A stretch of 64,000 bases of DNA. Origin: Mesodorylaimus sp. YZB2_4. Lineage: Eukaryota; Nematoda; Enoplea; Dorylaimida; Dorylaimidae. This document shows, one piece after another, positions 10,666-21,142 of the stretch; positions within the stretch are counted from its first letter, which is position 1, and every line of letters begins with the position of its first letter. The stretch lies in NCBI GenBank assembly GCA_030248295.1, contig JASANH010001365.1, positions 26,743 to 90,742 on the forward strand, in the 5' to 3' direction. The translations under genes were made by a program, and so were the position numbers. The notes below the pieces were generated by a model that saw nothing but the letters and a program-made list of their open reading frames with translations, did not search any database and was not told where the DNA came from.

Positions 10666-11615
10666 AATTTTTTAACCAGTTCTGGCAGTCGGAAAATAAA
10701 TCGATTTCAAATCGATGCATGTTTTTCAACGATATTTTCTATCTCATTCACGCAGATTCCGAGGGCGCGGGGAATAGATCCGATTTTCATTCCTCTCCTA
10801 ATCGAGCCCCGATTAATCCTGGGGGTTTTTGAAATATATTTTCGAGGAAAGTCTTTTCCTTTTGGATGTAATAGAATACGAGTGTGATGGGGGCGTTGAT
10901 TATAACACGTTCGCTTTATCTCCTCCAGTTTCTGGCTCCCTGGAGCATAAATTATCAAAACAGGTGCGCAGGTCTAGGTGAGCATCACGTATGCAAAATA
11001 GGGAAAGCGGAAACAGCGCGTGAAAATTGAGTTGTACTTATTTGTATTGTGCTGTTGTTGTTGTTATTGTTTCTGTTCTCGATTTATGTTAGCGGTTTTT
11101 GCTTTTTGCACGCGTTCTTGCAGCCCTTGCAGAGTTCTTTGTCGTATACAATAAGTACGTGATATTGGTAAATGTATAGGTGTTGGGTCCGTGCGTGTAT
11201 GTATAAGGTGGGAGGTGGTGGCAACCAAAAAATGGCCGAGAAATTTTTTTGTAAAAATATGAGTTGGATGTGTAATCATTGATTGCGTGCTGTTGCGACG
11301 TGTGCGTCAGTAATTTGTTTCGCAACTTGTCATTGGTGTTTGTGAACCAGAAAAAAAAACCAAAACGTGCCGTTTTAACTAGGTGATGTTTAGGTAGTGG
11401 ACTGAAATTATTCAGTTCACAGGGTGAGAAAGGCTCACACGCGCGCAAGCATGTAGACGTATAAGTTGTTCATTGATGAGGTTGCGCGAGTAAGGGTGGT
11501 GATGCACGCGGGGTGGGAGTGCGTTCGAGATGAAAAAATGGATAAAAGGGAAGGGGGAAGACGACGTTGAATGGGGATGGACTAGCGACAACCAAACGAC
11601 ACACACGCTCGCACA

Positions 11616-11659
11616 GAACTGAGTTGTGCGCCTGACGTCTCAGGCGCACAACTCGGTTC
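11616..11659. repeat. 20-bp inverted repeat with 4-base loop
   Basis: The arms GAACTGAGTTGTGCGCCTGA and its complement pair with a single mismatch around the loop CGTC. It could form a strong hairpin in DNA or RNA. No poly-T tract or gene end is associated with it. Confidence 0.7.
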
Positions 11660-13129
11660 GGTTTGTGCTCGGATTGGGAACGCGCCCCCCTTTTTGTATA
11701 TAGTGTGTGGTGTGTGTTTACGTTGCACGCGTCCGTCCGCAACGTGGAACAGTCTGTAGTCGATCGATTAACGCCTGAGCTAGTAAGCCAGTCAGCTGGT
11801 GCACGCGGGCGACCAGCCAACGCAGCCGCCAAGCCACCACCACCACCCAACCTCAGGCATGGATCGATCGATGTCGGCGCACCTAGAGCCGTCAACTCAT
11901 CGTCAGAGCCTTTCTACGTGGTCGTGGGGTGCGCCCCAGTGCAGCAGCCAGCGCATCCAGGTCGTCTACTGCCGACGTCGTATCGATCGGTTTGATGTTC
12001 GGTGTGTGTAGTACATGGTTAGAGTCAAGTCTTGGCGACCCGCCTGTTCTATGCTCGGAATGGTTTATGGATGGGTGGACGGGTAGGTAGTCGGGCGCGT
12101 AGACGAACAGACGAACCAATTGATCCATATACGCAAGTTTAAAAGCGTGAAATTCTCAAGAAATAAAACTGGTCATAGTTGTATTGGGGAGGAAAAAATG
12201 TAAGGATAGAAAAAGAAGCGATAGAACACGTTTTTTCTGATTCTTTTTTCCCGTTTGTTTTCAGGGTCAAATCTCTAGGTATATATAAGGGAACATCCTT
12301 TCCTGTCTTATCGTACTGTAGTCCTAGTTGACTTTGTTCTCGATACAATTTTTGATATGTTCTCGTCAGGTTTTTCGTTGGTTTTGATTTTCTAAGCTCT
12401 TGATTCTCTTTTATGGTCACTAATCGATCCCTCCCAGTTTTGGTGAAGATTTTTCTCCCGATTCCATTTTTTTCCAACTTGTCGATTTTGACTTGTTTTG
12501 ACCAATTTTTTGGCCAATTTACAATCGATCAACATCTATTTTTGAACATGTTTTCGAATTTTTTCCCCTCGGTCTCTCACTTTTTTTTCGATTCACGTAA
12601 GGGTTCCCCACATCATGTGTTTCCTTCGTATTTTAGACTTTCGGAACTAAAAAACTTCACATTTTAGGAGTCGGTATGCGCTTATTCGGCGATTTTCGAA
12701 TGTCGGCTTCCGCACGCTGATCAAATTTTGTGATGCACGAACAGCCCCATTTTGAATATGGCTTCCTATTCGGCTTGCACCAGACCAACAATGGCATATT
12801 TCCACCGAGTTTCCGATCCCACCTGGTTACATTTCAACATTCAATCCATCTATCCCACGATATCTATTCTCCACGTCAACTTGAATCAACACAACTGTCA
12901 ACACATTTTTTGTCAATCGATTTTGTATCGAGCCTTCAAAGGCACTGTCGAGCACAATTGCGATCAATGTCCCCTCACTCCACCTTCAATAGACGCGGCC
13001 ACGAAGAATATTGATGATGATCAATAGGAGTAAGTTTTATTATCCGAAAAAAGTTAAAAGATAAGTTGAGTTGATCTCAGCTTCACACCACTAGTTATAA
13101 TTACCATTTAGTTTTACACATCTCGCTTT

Positions 13130-13293
13130 TTAAATTTACCGCGCTGCAGAAGCCGCCTATAACACACGAACCATTCTTCAAAATGCCTCGTCCGCATAGC
13201 AAAAAATCCGTTAAGGTCTATAAATTCCAATTTTCAAATTTACCGCGCTTGAGAAGCCGTCTATAACACGGGACAATTTTTCAAAATTCTGAA
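13130..13293 (+). repeat. imperfect tandem duplication, ~108-base period
   Basis: The block AAATTTACCGCGCTGCAGAA followed by GCCGCCTATAACAC near 13134 recurs near 13241 as AAATTTACCGCGCTTGAGAA followed by GCCGTCTATAACAC. Each unit ends in CTTCAAAATG- or TTTCAAAATTC-like sequence. No function is evident. Confidence 0.6.
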
Positions 13294-14163
13294 AATTTTT
13301 TAAATTGACAAAAATGCTTTTTATGTAAAACTGCATGAACTTTTTCAATTTTTCAAGATGCTTTTGATTCAAACGAGAAATCGATCAGATAATGGAGATA
13401 ACTAATCTGTGGGAAACGGCGAGTTTAAGTCATCGTTTGACAGAATTTCCACCACAAGGACATCGTCTATTTGGCAAGAGAGATTGCCGACGGCCGCTTC
13501 TACGACCAAATCGCAAATTGACCCATCGATTGATCCGATTTTGTTTATCGAATTTAAGAATGATTCTTTACCACCGTTGACTTCATCGTCAAATAAATCG
13601 ACGCCGTGGTACTTGCACGTCATTTATTCGATTCGCGTATGCCGGACTGGTGGTAGCGTAGTCACCATTTTCATTTTTGACGAAAAATTCAAATTTCCTT
13701 TCGAAATTTGATGTCACCCAAGCGGTGTAGGCAACGGGTTCGAAGATCGTATTCCGATATACAAGTAAGCTTAATTATCCAACCCTTCTATCTGTTTCCT
13801 AATCTGGACCCGAAAGATATGGAAAAATGAAAACACAAAAAAAGAGAAGAGAGTGTGGAAAAAAGTGACTAAACTTAGCAAGAATAAAATTAAATACTAT
13901 AGTGCGGGGAGAGAAAAGGGGTTTAATTAGGAGATAGGATGATTTGTTCTAGGAAAAGAAGGTGGGGCTAGTTAGGGAATGATGGGTTTAAATTAGTCGT
14001 TGTAAGAGGAAAAGATGATAGGAGAGGATATTATAGCCCAAACCTAGGATCACTGTTGATTAAAATAAGGAATATGGTTTTCAAGTTAAAGAGTGCTGAT
14101 GTTTCTTCCATTTGGTTAAGCGCGCCGAACGTATAGGGCAGGCGGAAAACGACTTTTTTCACG

Positions 14164-15148
14164 ATGTCTATCGAAATAGACAAGCCCAAAACGGTGAGTG
14201 AATATTTCAACATATTATCCAAAAAGTTTGCGAGTGATAATGATCGTTTTTGTAGAGACCAAAGTGTTTACAGTGGACGAGGGTGCGAGGGGAAACGTTG
14301 TTGCTACCGATGCCACTCATCGCTGCGCCCCACCCCGACCTTCAACGGCCCTTGTCGACAAATCGCAGAAATTATCGAACGCGATCGCCCTAGCCGGTGT
14401 CAACATTGCTCCAGTCACGCCGCCCGGCGCTAGCACTGTACCGAAAGCAGAAGCGGATGTGAACTTTAGTCCATTTTCGTCGAGTTTTGACGAAGTAGAA
14501 GAAAAAGAAGATGATGATGATGAAGAAGGTTAGGCTAAAAGGACCGTTGGTAGTCTAGTAAGCTCAGTTTCAAGTATTTTTTAATGGTGCAAGCAAATCT
14601 AAATTTTAAATTTTATTTCATATTTGTTATTTATCCTTTGTAGATTTCGAAACAGAACCACCGGGCTTCAAGATCGGGGCCTTCAATAAAGATCGAGAAG
14701 TCGATATTCTGTGTGTAAGTTTTTATCGATATCCCACACATACAAGTGCATTATATCGTTTTTCAACCCCCAATATATTTTTCAATTTCCAAAAATTCCT
14801 GTTTTGAATCTGGGAAAAAGGGCTTCATTGGTTTTTATGACCTTTGGTCGAGCGAAAACTTTGGTTTTATCAAACAAACCAGAGCAGGACTATCTGGACA
14901 AGTTAATGGCTAGACGAATTCTTATGGCCAATTACATGCTTCATGATCGAACCATTTCGTACCAGCAGTTGACTAAAATATCATCAAAACGATTGGTTAA
15001 GCTGCTATCTGTAGAATTTCGTCGATCAATGTCACCACTACCACAGGTTTTGGATCGCGATTCAGATGTCAACAACGCCACCACTGCCACTGTCTGCGAA
15101 ATTTCTGAACGTGTCAACAATTTACAACTGTACATTACCATTTTTTAA
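14164..15148 (+). CDS. unrecognised multi-exon gene with acidic linker
   Basis: Coding segments: a possible first exon from ATG 14164; an open stretch 14256-14528 ending in an acidic run (EVEEKEDDDDEE); a clean phase-1 intron 14529-14643; an exon 14644-14714 (FETEPPGFKIGAFNKDREVD) ending at GTAAGT; and an open stretch to 15148 containing LARRILMANYMLHDRTISYQ-like sequence, with AR at 'MARRILMANYM'. The matching phase across the 14529-14643 intron argues that this is real. The joins of the first and last segments are not clean. I know no family for it; its place suggests a structural or accessory protein of the Polinton-like element. Confidence 0.45.
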
Positions 15149-15594
15149 GCGAATTTGTTCGATTCGTCCAATCGAAAATATCGTGATAGGCAAGATAAGA
15201 ACAAAACTCGTGCCAACATCGATGCTGATGATTGATTGCCAATTTTTGACTACTGACACCCTTTTTGTTTTTGTTTTTCGCTTTTGGTCAGGTCATTTTA
15301 CTAATATTGATGTTTTTACTGATCCAAATTTTTGGATTTAAAATTTTTTTTGGTGTGATTTTTAGGGGGATGAAATAAAAGGAAAAAAAAGTTGGTAAAA
15401 AGCGCTCGAAAGTTTGAAAATGTTTTCCCGAGTTTATCAAAACCTAATTCAGAAGCATTGTGTTTCCAAGGGAAATTGGATGAATGTAGAAAATGTGTGG
15501 GGAAAGCTGGTACCATACTCGTAGTCTAAACACGCATGCGTAATGCGTTGTACGCACAGAAGGATGTTAAGAAGATATAAAATTTGTGCGAATT

Positions 15595-15720
15595 AGTTGC
15601 ACTTTATCAAACCCCGTGGCCCCGACTGTGCGGGAACGTTTGCCACATATTCGTCGATCCCTTATTGGAGAAAACGAATCCTCACGTTTTGACTTTGATT
15701 TATTACCTATTGCACATTGA
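15595..15720 (+). CDS. possible terminal exon, unrecognised
   Basis: After an acceptor-like GAATTAG the frame reads VAPTVRERLPHIRRSLIGEN and SSRFDFDLLPIAH before a stop at 15718-15720. The composition is protein-like and the stretch lies between two supported genes on the same strand. It could be the last exon of the gene at 14164-15148. No homology is recognised. Confidence 0.3.
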   Translation, partial: SCTLSNPVAPTVRERLPHIRRSLIGENESSRFDFDLLPIAH

Positions 15721-15894
15721 GTATTTTTAAAGAGCATCATAATCCATCGGATTATTCTTTTTATTAGAAACCTTAGAATAAAATTTTAATTGGACAAAAC
15801 TGTTGGATTTGGTTATGTCTTATTCCTTTTTTGGTGGGTATAAGAAATTTAAATTCCGCGCCTTGTTTTACGTGTAAAATGTACCTGCTCATCT

Positions 15895-16404
15895 GTGCGT
15901 GCTTTTCGGGTGTCCTTGGGACTAGCAGTGAAAAAAGAATCCATCAATGGTGTATCAATGGAGTATTTTAGTAGATATTTTGTTTATGTTTTGAAAAATG
16001 CAAAATTTAATGATAAGGAAAAGAATGCTCAGGTAATTTCGAAAAAGACTATGGAAAAACGAAAACCAGTGATCAATTTTTTATAGGCGGTCTGCTGTCA
16101 CGTTGCCGGTTGCCAAGGACGATGTCAATGTTTGAAAAAAAATTTTCTAGGTGAATTTTTATTAAAATGCGAAGAGGACCCGATTTATGACCAATCGCAT
16201 TACAAGAAATGTCTGATAGCCCGATCTGTAGTTTTTCATCGGATTAGTGACCCGTTCGATTATTGGAACGACGAGGATTTGGTACGAGCTTTATTTGAAA
16301 CTGGTGAATTACGGCTGATTCGAGAAATTAAGATTAAATTAAATGAACCGAATTGTCAAAAAGTCTGCAATAGCCAGTTTTTTAAGATATTCGTCAACGG
16401 CTGA
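15895..16404 (+). CDS. two-exon gene with Cys-rich motif, unrecognised
   Basis: The first exon runs to 16032 (ending NDKEKNAQ). A 54-base intron, 16033-16086, has GTAATT and TTTTTATAG borders. The second exon, 16087-16404, continues in phase 0 with AVCCHVAGCQGRCQCLKK, a cluster of six cysteines and one histidine, then KCEEDPIYDQSHYKKCLIAR and VFHRISDPFDYWNDEDLVRA. The clean phase supports the model, though the start is uncertain (the frame has no obvious ATG context). The segment from VFHRISDPF faintly recalls the N-terminal helical region of HARBI1-like nucleases, but no catalytic residues follow, so I leave the function open. Confidence 0.45.
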
Positions 16405-16433
16405 GGCGGAAAATTGAACTCGCATTTTCGGGA

Positions 16434-17032
16434 ATGTCGGCCAAATCATCAACAACAACAGCAGCAAATAATATCGACCAGAAATATCAGCTATCAAATC
16501 CAAAGAGTCGTCCATGTCACGACCTGTTCGCACATTTAATCGGCGAACGATAATCGAGAAGTGGAAATTAAAACCACCTCTACCACAAAGTTTGATTCGA
16601 ACATTTATGAAACTCAAACTCGATTTCACCTCTAACAAAAACCCGAAATGAAAATTTATACTCGAATTATTGGATTTTCATCGAATACAGAAAGGTTGGA
16701 AAATTTTTAGCATCGACGTAACGAGGTAAAAATTCTAACTATATTTTTTTGGTTTTTTCAAGGGTACTGGCTGGCGAACAGCGGCAAGAGGCGTATATAC
16801 CCGCACGCCACAATCCATTCAAGCTGGACCTTTGAATTTGGCTGAGTCCAATAATGAGCTATCGGCAGCCAGAGTCGATCCCAATCATCGACAATGGCCG
16901 CCATGTAAACACCAACATTTACCTATGGAATTTCTCGACCCTGTTGTAGCCGATATTCCAGAATTACCTCCCTCATCAACTTCAGTTTCAACCGCTCACC
17001 ATTTGGACACAGGTTTGACGTCGTTTATGTAG
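16434..17032 (+). CDS. fragmentary exons, Pro-rich C-terminal part, unrecognised
   Basis: A plausible acceptor at 16757 (TTTTTTCAAG) opens an exon reading GTGWRTAARGVYTRTPQSIQ and then a proline- and histidine-rich tail, MEFLDPVVADIPELPPSSTS, ending at 17032. Upstream, short frames (16434-16553 and 16513-16649) encode basic peptides such as RRTIIEKWKLKPPLPQSLIR, which could be a preceding exon. I cannot join them with confidence. A disordered virion-type or accessory protein is possible. Confidence 0.3.
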
Positions 17033-17189
17033 AGGAGATGATCGGCGTGCTGCATCACGTGCAGAGTATCCTCGCTGTCCAAATTATTACCAGTAGTTGG
17101 CTGTTGAGGGGCGTCGAATCACTTTTATCTTGACTTTACCACTGTCAGCTGCTGTAAACGCTGTATTCCCCGCGTCGTCATCATCGTAA

Positions 17190-17317
17190 AACGTGCAGAC
17201 TTGGATTCGTATTTGAAAGCACTTCTCGACCTGTTCCAAATCAACCGAACGGACGCCTTGGAAATTTTTTGCAGACTTTTTATGTTGCTGGTATTCATTC
17301 GCGATGAGAAACTCTTG
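17190..17317 (+). CDS. helical exon of unrecognised gene
   Basis: An open segment reading LDSYLKALLDLFQINRTDAL and EIFCRLFMLLVFIRDEKLL, ended by the donor GTAAGC at 17318. It is strongly helical and leucine-rich. It precedes the basic segment at 17373, but the phase of the obvious acceptor (TTCTTGCAG, 17364-17372) does not match, so either the join is different or the gene is broken. Confidence 0.35.
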
Positions 17318-17372
17318 GTAAGCTTGAAAAACTTCCTTAACTTAATTTTTATAGTTTCTAAAATTCTTGCAG

Positions 17373-17482
17373 CAATGGTGGCGCCGGTAGAAAACGAGCG
17401 AAAAGACCAGGTCGGAAAAGGAAGTCGTCCAATGTCGGGAATGGTGGTGGTGCAGAAGGGGCACGCGCCAGAGCTGTCGCGG
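17373..17482 (+). repeat. basic coding segment, copy 1 (interrupted)
   Basis: Reads NGGAGRKRAKRPGRKR and then SSNVGNGGGAEGARARAVA. It is closely similar at nucleotide level to 19224-19338 in the next gene. The Arg/Lys-Gly composition suggests a nucleic-acid-binding tail or nuclear signal. The copy is cut at its 3' end by the hAT-like insertion 17483-18170; the continuation (GATGAAGCCGTTGAAGTGAG) resumes at 18178. Confidence 0.8.
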
Positions 17483-18170
17483 TAGCGTTCGTTCGGGATC
17501 ATTATTTTTGGGATCAGTATCGGGATCGGGACTCGCTGAATCCCGACTGGGATCAGGATCGGGACAGGATCGAAATTTTGTGAAGAGAGCGCTTTTCATC
17601 GGCTATAGATGACCTACAACCCACCTTGAGTAGCCAGGAAATTAAAAGCCACAGATATCCTTTTCTTGAATGATTTTTAGTGCAGTATTTATTATCGCAT
17701 TCAAAATCAGGCAAGCGAAGAATCAGTTACAAATTGGCAAACAAGTCTACTTATTCTCCTCTATCAATTTAATTATCCGCCAAGGTCTCTATATTTCTTC
17801 TCCTGAAATATTTTGATGGCCATGCCTATCTGAGTCAGTGTCAAGCAGAATGTCGCCAGCTTCTGCTGCAGGCCCACCATCCAATGATGGCAGATGCGGG
17901 CTGTTACTATATCCAACTGGGCGCAAATCGTACATCAGAAAAAGCAGGACTTGTGCATTTTATGGGAGTAGTTTCATCCAATCATGCCATTATCACTCCT
18001 ACAGCTCGTTTCCCATACACCAGCCCCATTCTCTGTTGCAATAAAAACATTCTATCACCACAATATTCAGTCCCCAATCCCGAACACTTTTTATCCGGAT
18101 CAGGATCGAGTTCGGGAGGGGCAATCCTGACTGGGATCGAGATCAGGACCGGGATCCCGAACGAACACTA
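17483..18170. mobile_element. 688-bp hAT-like non-autonomous element
   Basis: Terminal inverted repeats TAGCGTTCGTTCGGGATC and TAGTGTTCGTTCGGGATC (one mismatch) lie between 8-bp flanks TGTCGCGG (17475-17482) and CGTCGTGG (18171-18178). The paralogous uninterrupted segment at 19331 reads CGTCGCGGATGAAG, so the flanks are a decayed 8-bp target duplication. TAG-type termini with 8-bp duplications are hAT hallmarks. Both ends carry several GGGATC/GATCAGG subterminal motifs. The interior has no complete transposase; a minus frame near 17820-17940 (reading DILLDTDSDRHGHQ) may be a remnant of coding sequence. Confidence 0.85.
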
Positions 18171-18277
18171 CGTCGTGGATGAAGCCGTTGAAGTGAGCTC
18201 CCTACTGGGACTTTTTGCTGCTGGGAATTTGCTATTTACATCCTTCTGCACCGGTTGGTGTAGCATCCACTCTGATC

Positions 18278-18514
18278 TATCAGCCCCCGCCAGCAATTCT
18301 TGCCGGGTCCAATAGCGTGCGATACATTGGACCATCCTTGTTGGATTTTCTCGATTTCACTTCGGAACCTTTGCCAGAATTGGTCAACCAAAAAACCAAA
18401 CCCGTGCCGTCTAGTAGGGCTTATTTTGAGGACGTGTTGGAATCCATTGAAGAGGGTGCTTTGGAACTGAATTTTTGCGCCGCGTCTTCATACGCTTATG
18501 GCTATTATCAGCCG
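18278..18514 (+). CDS. C-terminal exon of the interrupted gene
   Basis: After a phase-0 acceptor (CTATCAG) the frame reads PPPAILAGSNSVRYIGPSLL, DFLDFTSEPLPELVNQ and ends LNFCAASSYAYGYYQP with a stop at 18515-18517. The upstream donor would be GAA|GTGAGC at 18193, the same site used by the duplicated segment in the next gene (19352). The protein is not recognised. It is disrupted upstream by the hAT-like element. Confidence 0.4.
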
Positions 18515-18566
18515 TAATTAATTGATAGCTTCAATTGTCGAAACGTTTTGTGGCGGATTAGTGCAA

Positions 18567-19352
18567 ATGAAAGATTCCAGTGTGGATTTATCGTGGAGCA
18601 AAAAAAGGACAAATTCAGCTAGACGCCCTCGTCAATCGAAGCCCAAGAAGCGAAGCGCCAATAGCTTTTCGTCTTCGAGGGACTCGGCAACGCAAGCGCA
18701 ACCAACCTCGTCTCCCAGTCTCCCGGTCGCTGCGCATTTGGATCTGAATAGAAAACCCCAAAAATTACCGACTCGTTTGGCCATTTATCGCAGCGACTAG
18801 GATAATTCGCTAGAGCATCAGCAACGACGTGGTAATAACACCCATAAACTTTTCCAAAAGAGCGAGAAACCAAAATTTGTTGCTCGTCGACCTGTAAGGC
18901 GTCGATCTTTGCCGATCGACGAATATTTGAATGTCGACGGTAAGGGTTTATCATCAGATAGCTCGGATAACGACGGCCAGGAGTCAAATTACGAAGCCCT
19001 GAGACGCGCTTACGTTGCCGCTGCTACCGTTAGGCGAAGGAGCTAGCAACGCCAATCTTTGAATGAAAAAAACCAAAAAAATCTGTGTACTTCTCAGACA
19101 CTGTTGGCGACGAATCTGACCGAGGTGAAGACGACGACGACCTCGAGAATCACACCCATTTCGAGCAGAATGAAAGCGGTAAACGAGAGTTCGACGTCGA
19201 CGAGGACCCTTGCTAGAGAAACGAGTAGCAACGGTGGCGCTGGTAGAAAACGAGCAGAAAGACCAGGTCGGAAAAGGATGTCGTCCAATGTGGGAAGTGC
19301 TGGTGGTGCAGAAGGGGCGCGCGCCAGGGCCGTCGCGGATGAAGCCGTTGAA
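18567..19352 (+). pseudogene. basic N-terminal region upstream of the capsid-like gene
   Basis: From ATG 18567 one frame (MKDSSVDLSWSKKRTNSARR...) stays protein-like to the donor at 19353 but is cut by TAG codons at 18798 and 19044. It is rich in Arg, Lys and Ser (SKPKKRSANSFSSSRD; KFVARRPVRRRSLPID) and ends with basic segment copy 2 and DEAVE. An acidic alternative frame (GDESDRGEDDDDLENHTHFE) overlaps 19100-19180. It may be a DNA-binding virion protein or an N-terminal extension of the capsid protein, since the donor at 19353 is in phase with the acceptor at 19414. As read it is not translatable in full. Confidence 0.45.
19224..19352 (+). repeat. basic coding segment, copy 2 (uninterrupted)
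   Basis: Reads NGGAGRKRAERPGRKR, SSNVGSAGGAEGARARAVAD and EAVE up to the donor GTAAGC. It is the uninterrupted paralogue of 17373-17482 plus 18178-18192, and shows the target site as it was before the insertion at 17483. Confidence 0.8.
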
Positions 19353-19413
19353 GTAAGCTCGCCTATCGGGTAATGGCATTGATTGCTGCGTAAAAAAGTG
19401 TCTCTTTTCCAAG

Positions 19414-21142
19414 GAAGCCATAAGCGCTAGCACTTACACTGGAACAGTTTCGAGTCTTCGCCAATTGTACTACGATGTTCCACCTTCGCAAAAAGATGTG
19501 GAAAGCAGCTGGCACGAGCCTATTTTGTCTAGTAGCGTTTTTCCAGTGAAAGGTGAGGATTTTCTTGGACCAAAGGTATCAGTTCGCGATGCCCGAGTAT
19601 AATGTTGCCTTATTTTTAGGAAACGGAATGATAAGCGTCAACATTCCACCCATGGGCACGTCGAACGTGGTGGTCTCTTTATTCGACAGCTTTTGGAAAA
19701 TTACATGTAAAATTGTGCAAGGTGATGGTTCGAATCTTTAAGCCGCGGATCGAGTCTCTGTGGCGCCATTCCTGATCAACACCCTTCTCGAAAGAGTGGC
19801 ATTATTCTTGAATGATACATATTTCGTTTTTACTTTTTGAGCGAAACTGTTGTGTTTCCTTATCGGTGTCCCGCTTCCAGGTCAACTTATCACACCCGCC
19901 ACGCAACAAAGTTTCCATTACACGAGTTTTTTTGCGGCGTTGACTAATCTCAGGTAGGATGCGCGTGTACGAACAAACGCCGGCTTATTAGCTTTCTTTT
20001 CTTAGCGAAGGTCACAAGCGTCTCTTGCTGGGCGAAAGTAGTTTGTGGTTGTTAGATCGTGAAAGCGACGCCGACATGGTCAGCAATGGAACGGGATTGG
20101 GAATCGAGTCGAATGTTCAAAAAAGGGCTGTCCTGTTTTCTGGGTCACGTCCAGTCACTTTAGTGGGTAGAAGAATTGACGAGATTTCGCTGAGCCCCAA
20201 CTTTTTCCCACCGAACACAACGCTTCAGTAAGTACAGCAGCATAACAAGCGATGGTCAGATCGATAATATGAAACTAAAATGCTCACTTTTTATTTAAGC
20301 TACGAGCTGACTGTTAAAAGTAGCGATTTCCTGCTAATTGCCGACAAAACCGTCTCCGATTATCAGCTTCTGGTCACCGAAGCGGTAATGCACGTCGAGC
20401 GACAACGTCTTCGGCCGCAGGCCCTGGCTCGTCAGATAAAGCTGCTTAGCGACGACAAATTGGTCGTTTCCTTTCCTCGCTACGACGTTCGTCAGATTCA
20501 CAATAGTCAAAACGATAATGCAGCCGTAGCAGAGATTTGCAGAGGTAAAAAAAATAGTCGCTCCTTTTCTCCGACTCGTCCACTAATTTTTATCGTTCAG
20601 GAAGATGTCCGAATAGGATCATCGCATTTTTTTTACCGCAGAAGGTTACAGTGAACGAAGATATGGCTCACAACTCGTTTCATTCCCGCCATCATTACTT
20701 GGCCACGTTTCAGGTGAGAAAAATACATAATAAGATTCAGCCCTAATCACGCATTGCGCGCTTGTTGTGATTCGAAGGTCTTTCTCAACTCAACGGCCTA
20801 TCCCAGCATTCCGTATTTCCTCAAGTACAACTTGGTCGAGGATTTGGTCAACGCCACCGAGGCTTTCTACTTGCTAGTTCGCGAGCTGAACATGATTTCC
20901 TCGTTCGGCATGACGCTTAGGGTTTTAAAAAAAAGTCTCTTCTTCCTGACGGTCGACTTGACCAGGTGAGTGTACAATTTTTGAATTTGGCGCGCTTGAG
21001 GTCAGTTGTCGATTCCTCCTCTTTAGAGACCACAGCGCTTTGTTGGCCAATGCGTACAAAAGCCAAAACGATGAAGGAACGTTGATTTGTAAAATGACAT
21101 TCGCTCAGCCCGTTTCCGCTCCTTTGACGTGCGTTATTTTGA
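19414..21142 (+). pseudogene. F54H12.2-type capsid-like protein, spliced, with premature stop
   Basis: Exons, with matching phases: 19414-19552, 19620 to about 19830, 19881-19953, 20006-20227, 20300-20544, 20601-20713, 20778-20965 and 21027-21142; introns are about 50-75 bases. Landmarks of the family appear in order: YDVPPSQKDVESSW, VSVAPFLINTLLERVALFLN, RLLLGESSLWLLD, EISLSPNFFPPNTTLQ, LPQKVTVNEDMAHNS, LATFQ, FGMTLR and DHSALL...LICKMTFAQPVS. These proteins belong to Polinton-like elements and are thought to build a virion-like shell. A TAA at 19739-19741 interrupts the second exon in the middle of conserved sequence, and the join after about 19830 is unclear. The last residues and the true end after 21142 are uncertain. 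Confidence 0.68.

Larger units (their letters stand above)
10666..14160. other. long stretch without assignable genes
   Basis: Several open frames of 80-140 codons occur on both strands (for example minus 12477-12139, lysine-rich; plus 12752-13027, with several cysteines), but none has a recognisable motif. From about 11.4 to 12.1 kb the sequence is GC-rich with many overlapping frames, as in a promoter-like or repeat-terminal region. A hairpin (11616-11659) and a duplicated block (13130-13293) are listed separately. It precedes the Polinton-like gene cluster and could hold its lost left part. Confidence 0.35.

Noticed and set aside
8640-14160. Polinton DNA polymerase B, integrase or adenain-like protease upstream of the capsid-like gene
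   Set aside because: I looked for polymerase (DTDS, LYPSI), integrase and Cys-protease motifs in the open frames and found none. Highly intronic or decayed remnants cannot be excluded without a profile search.
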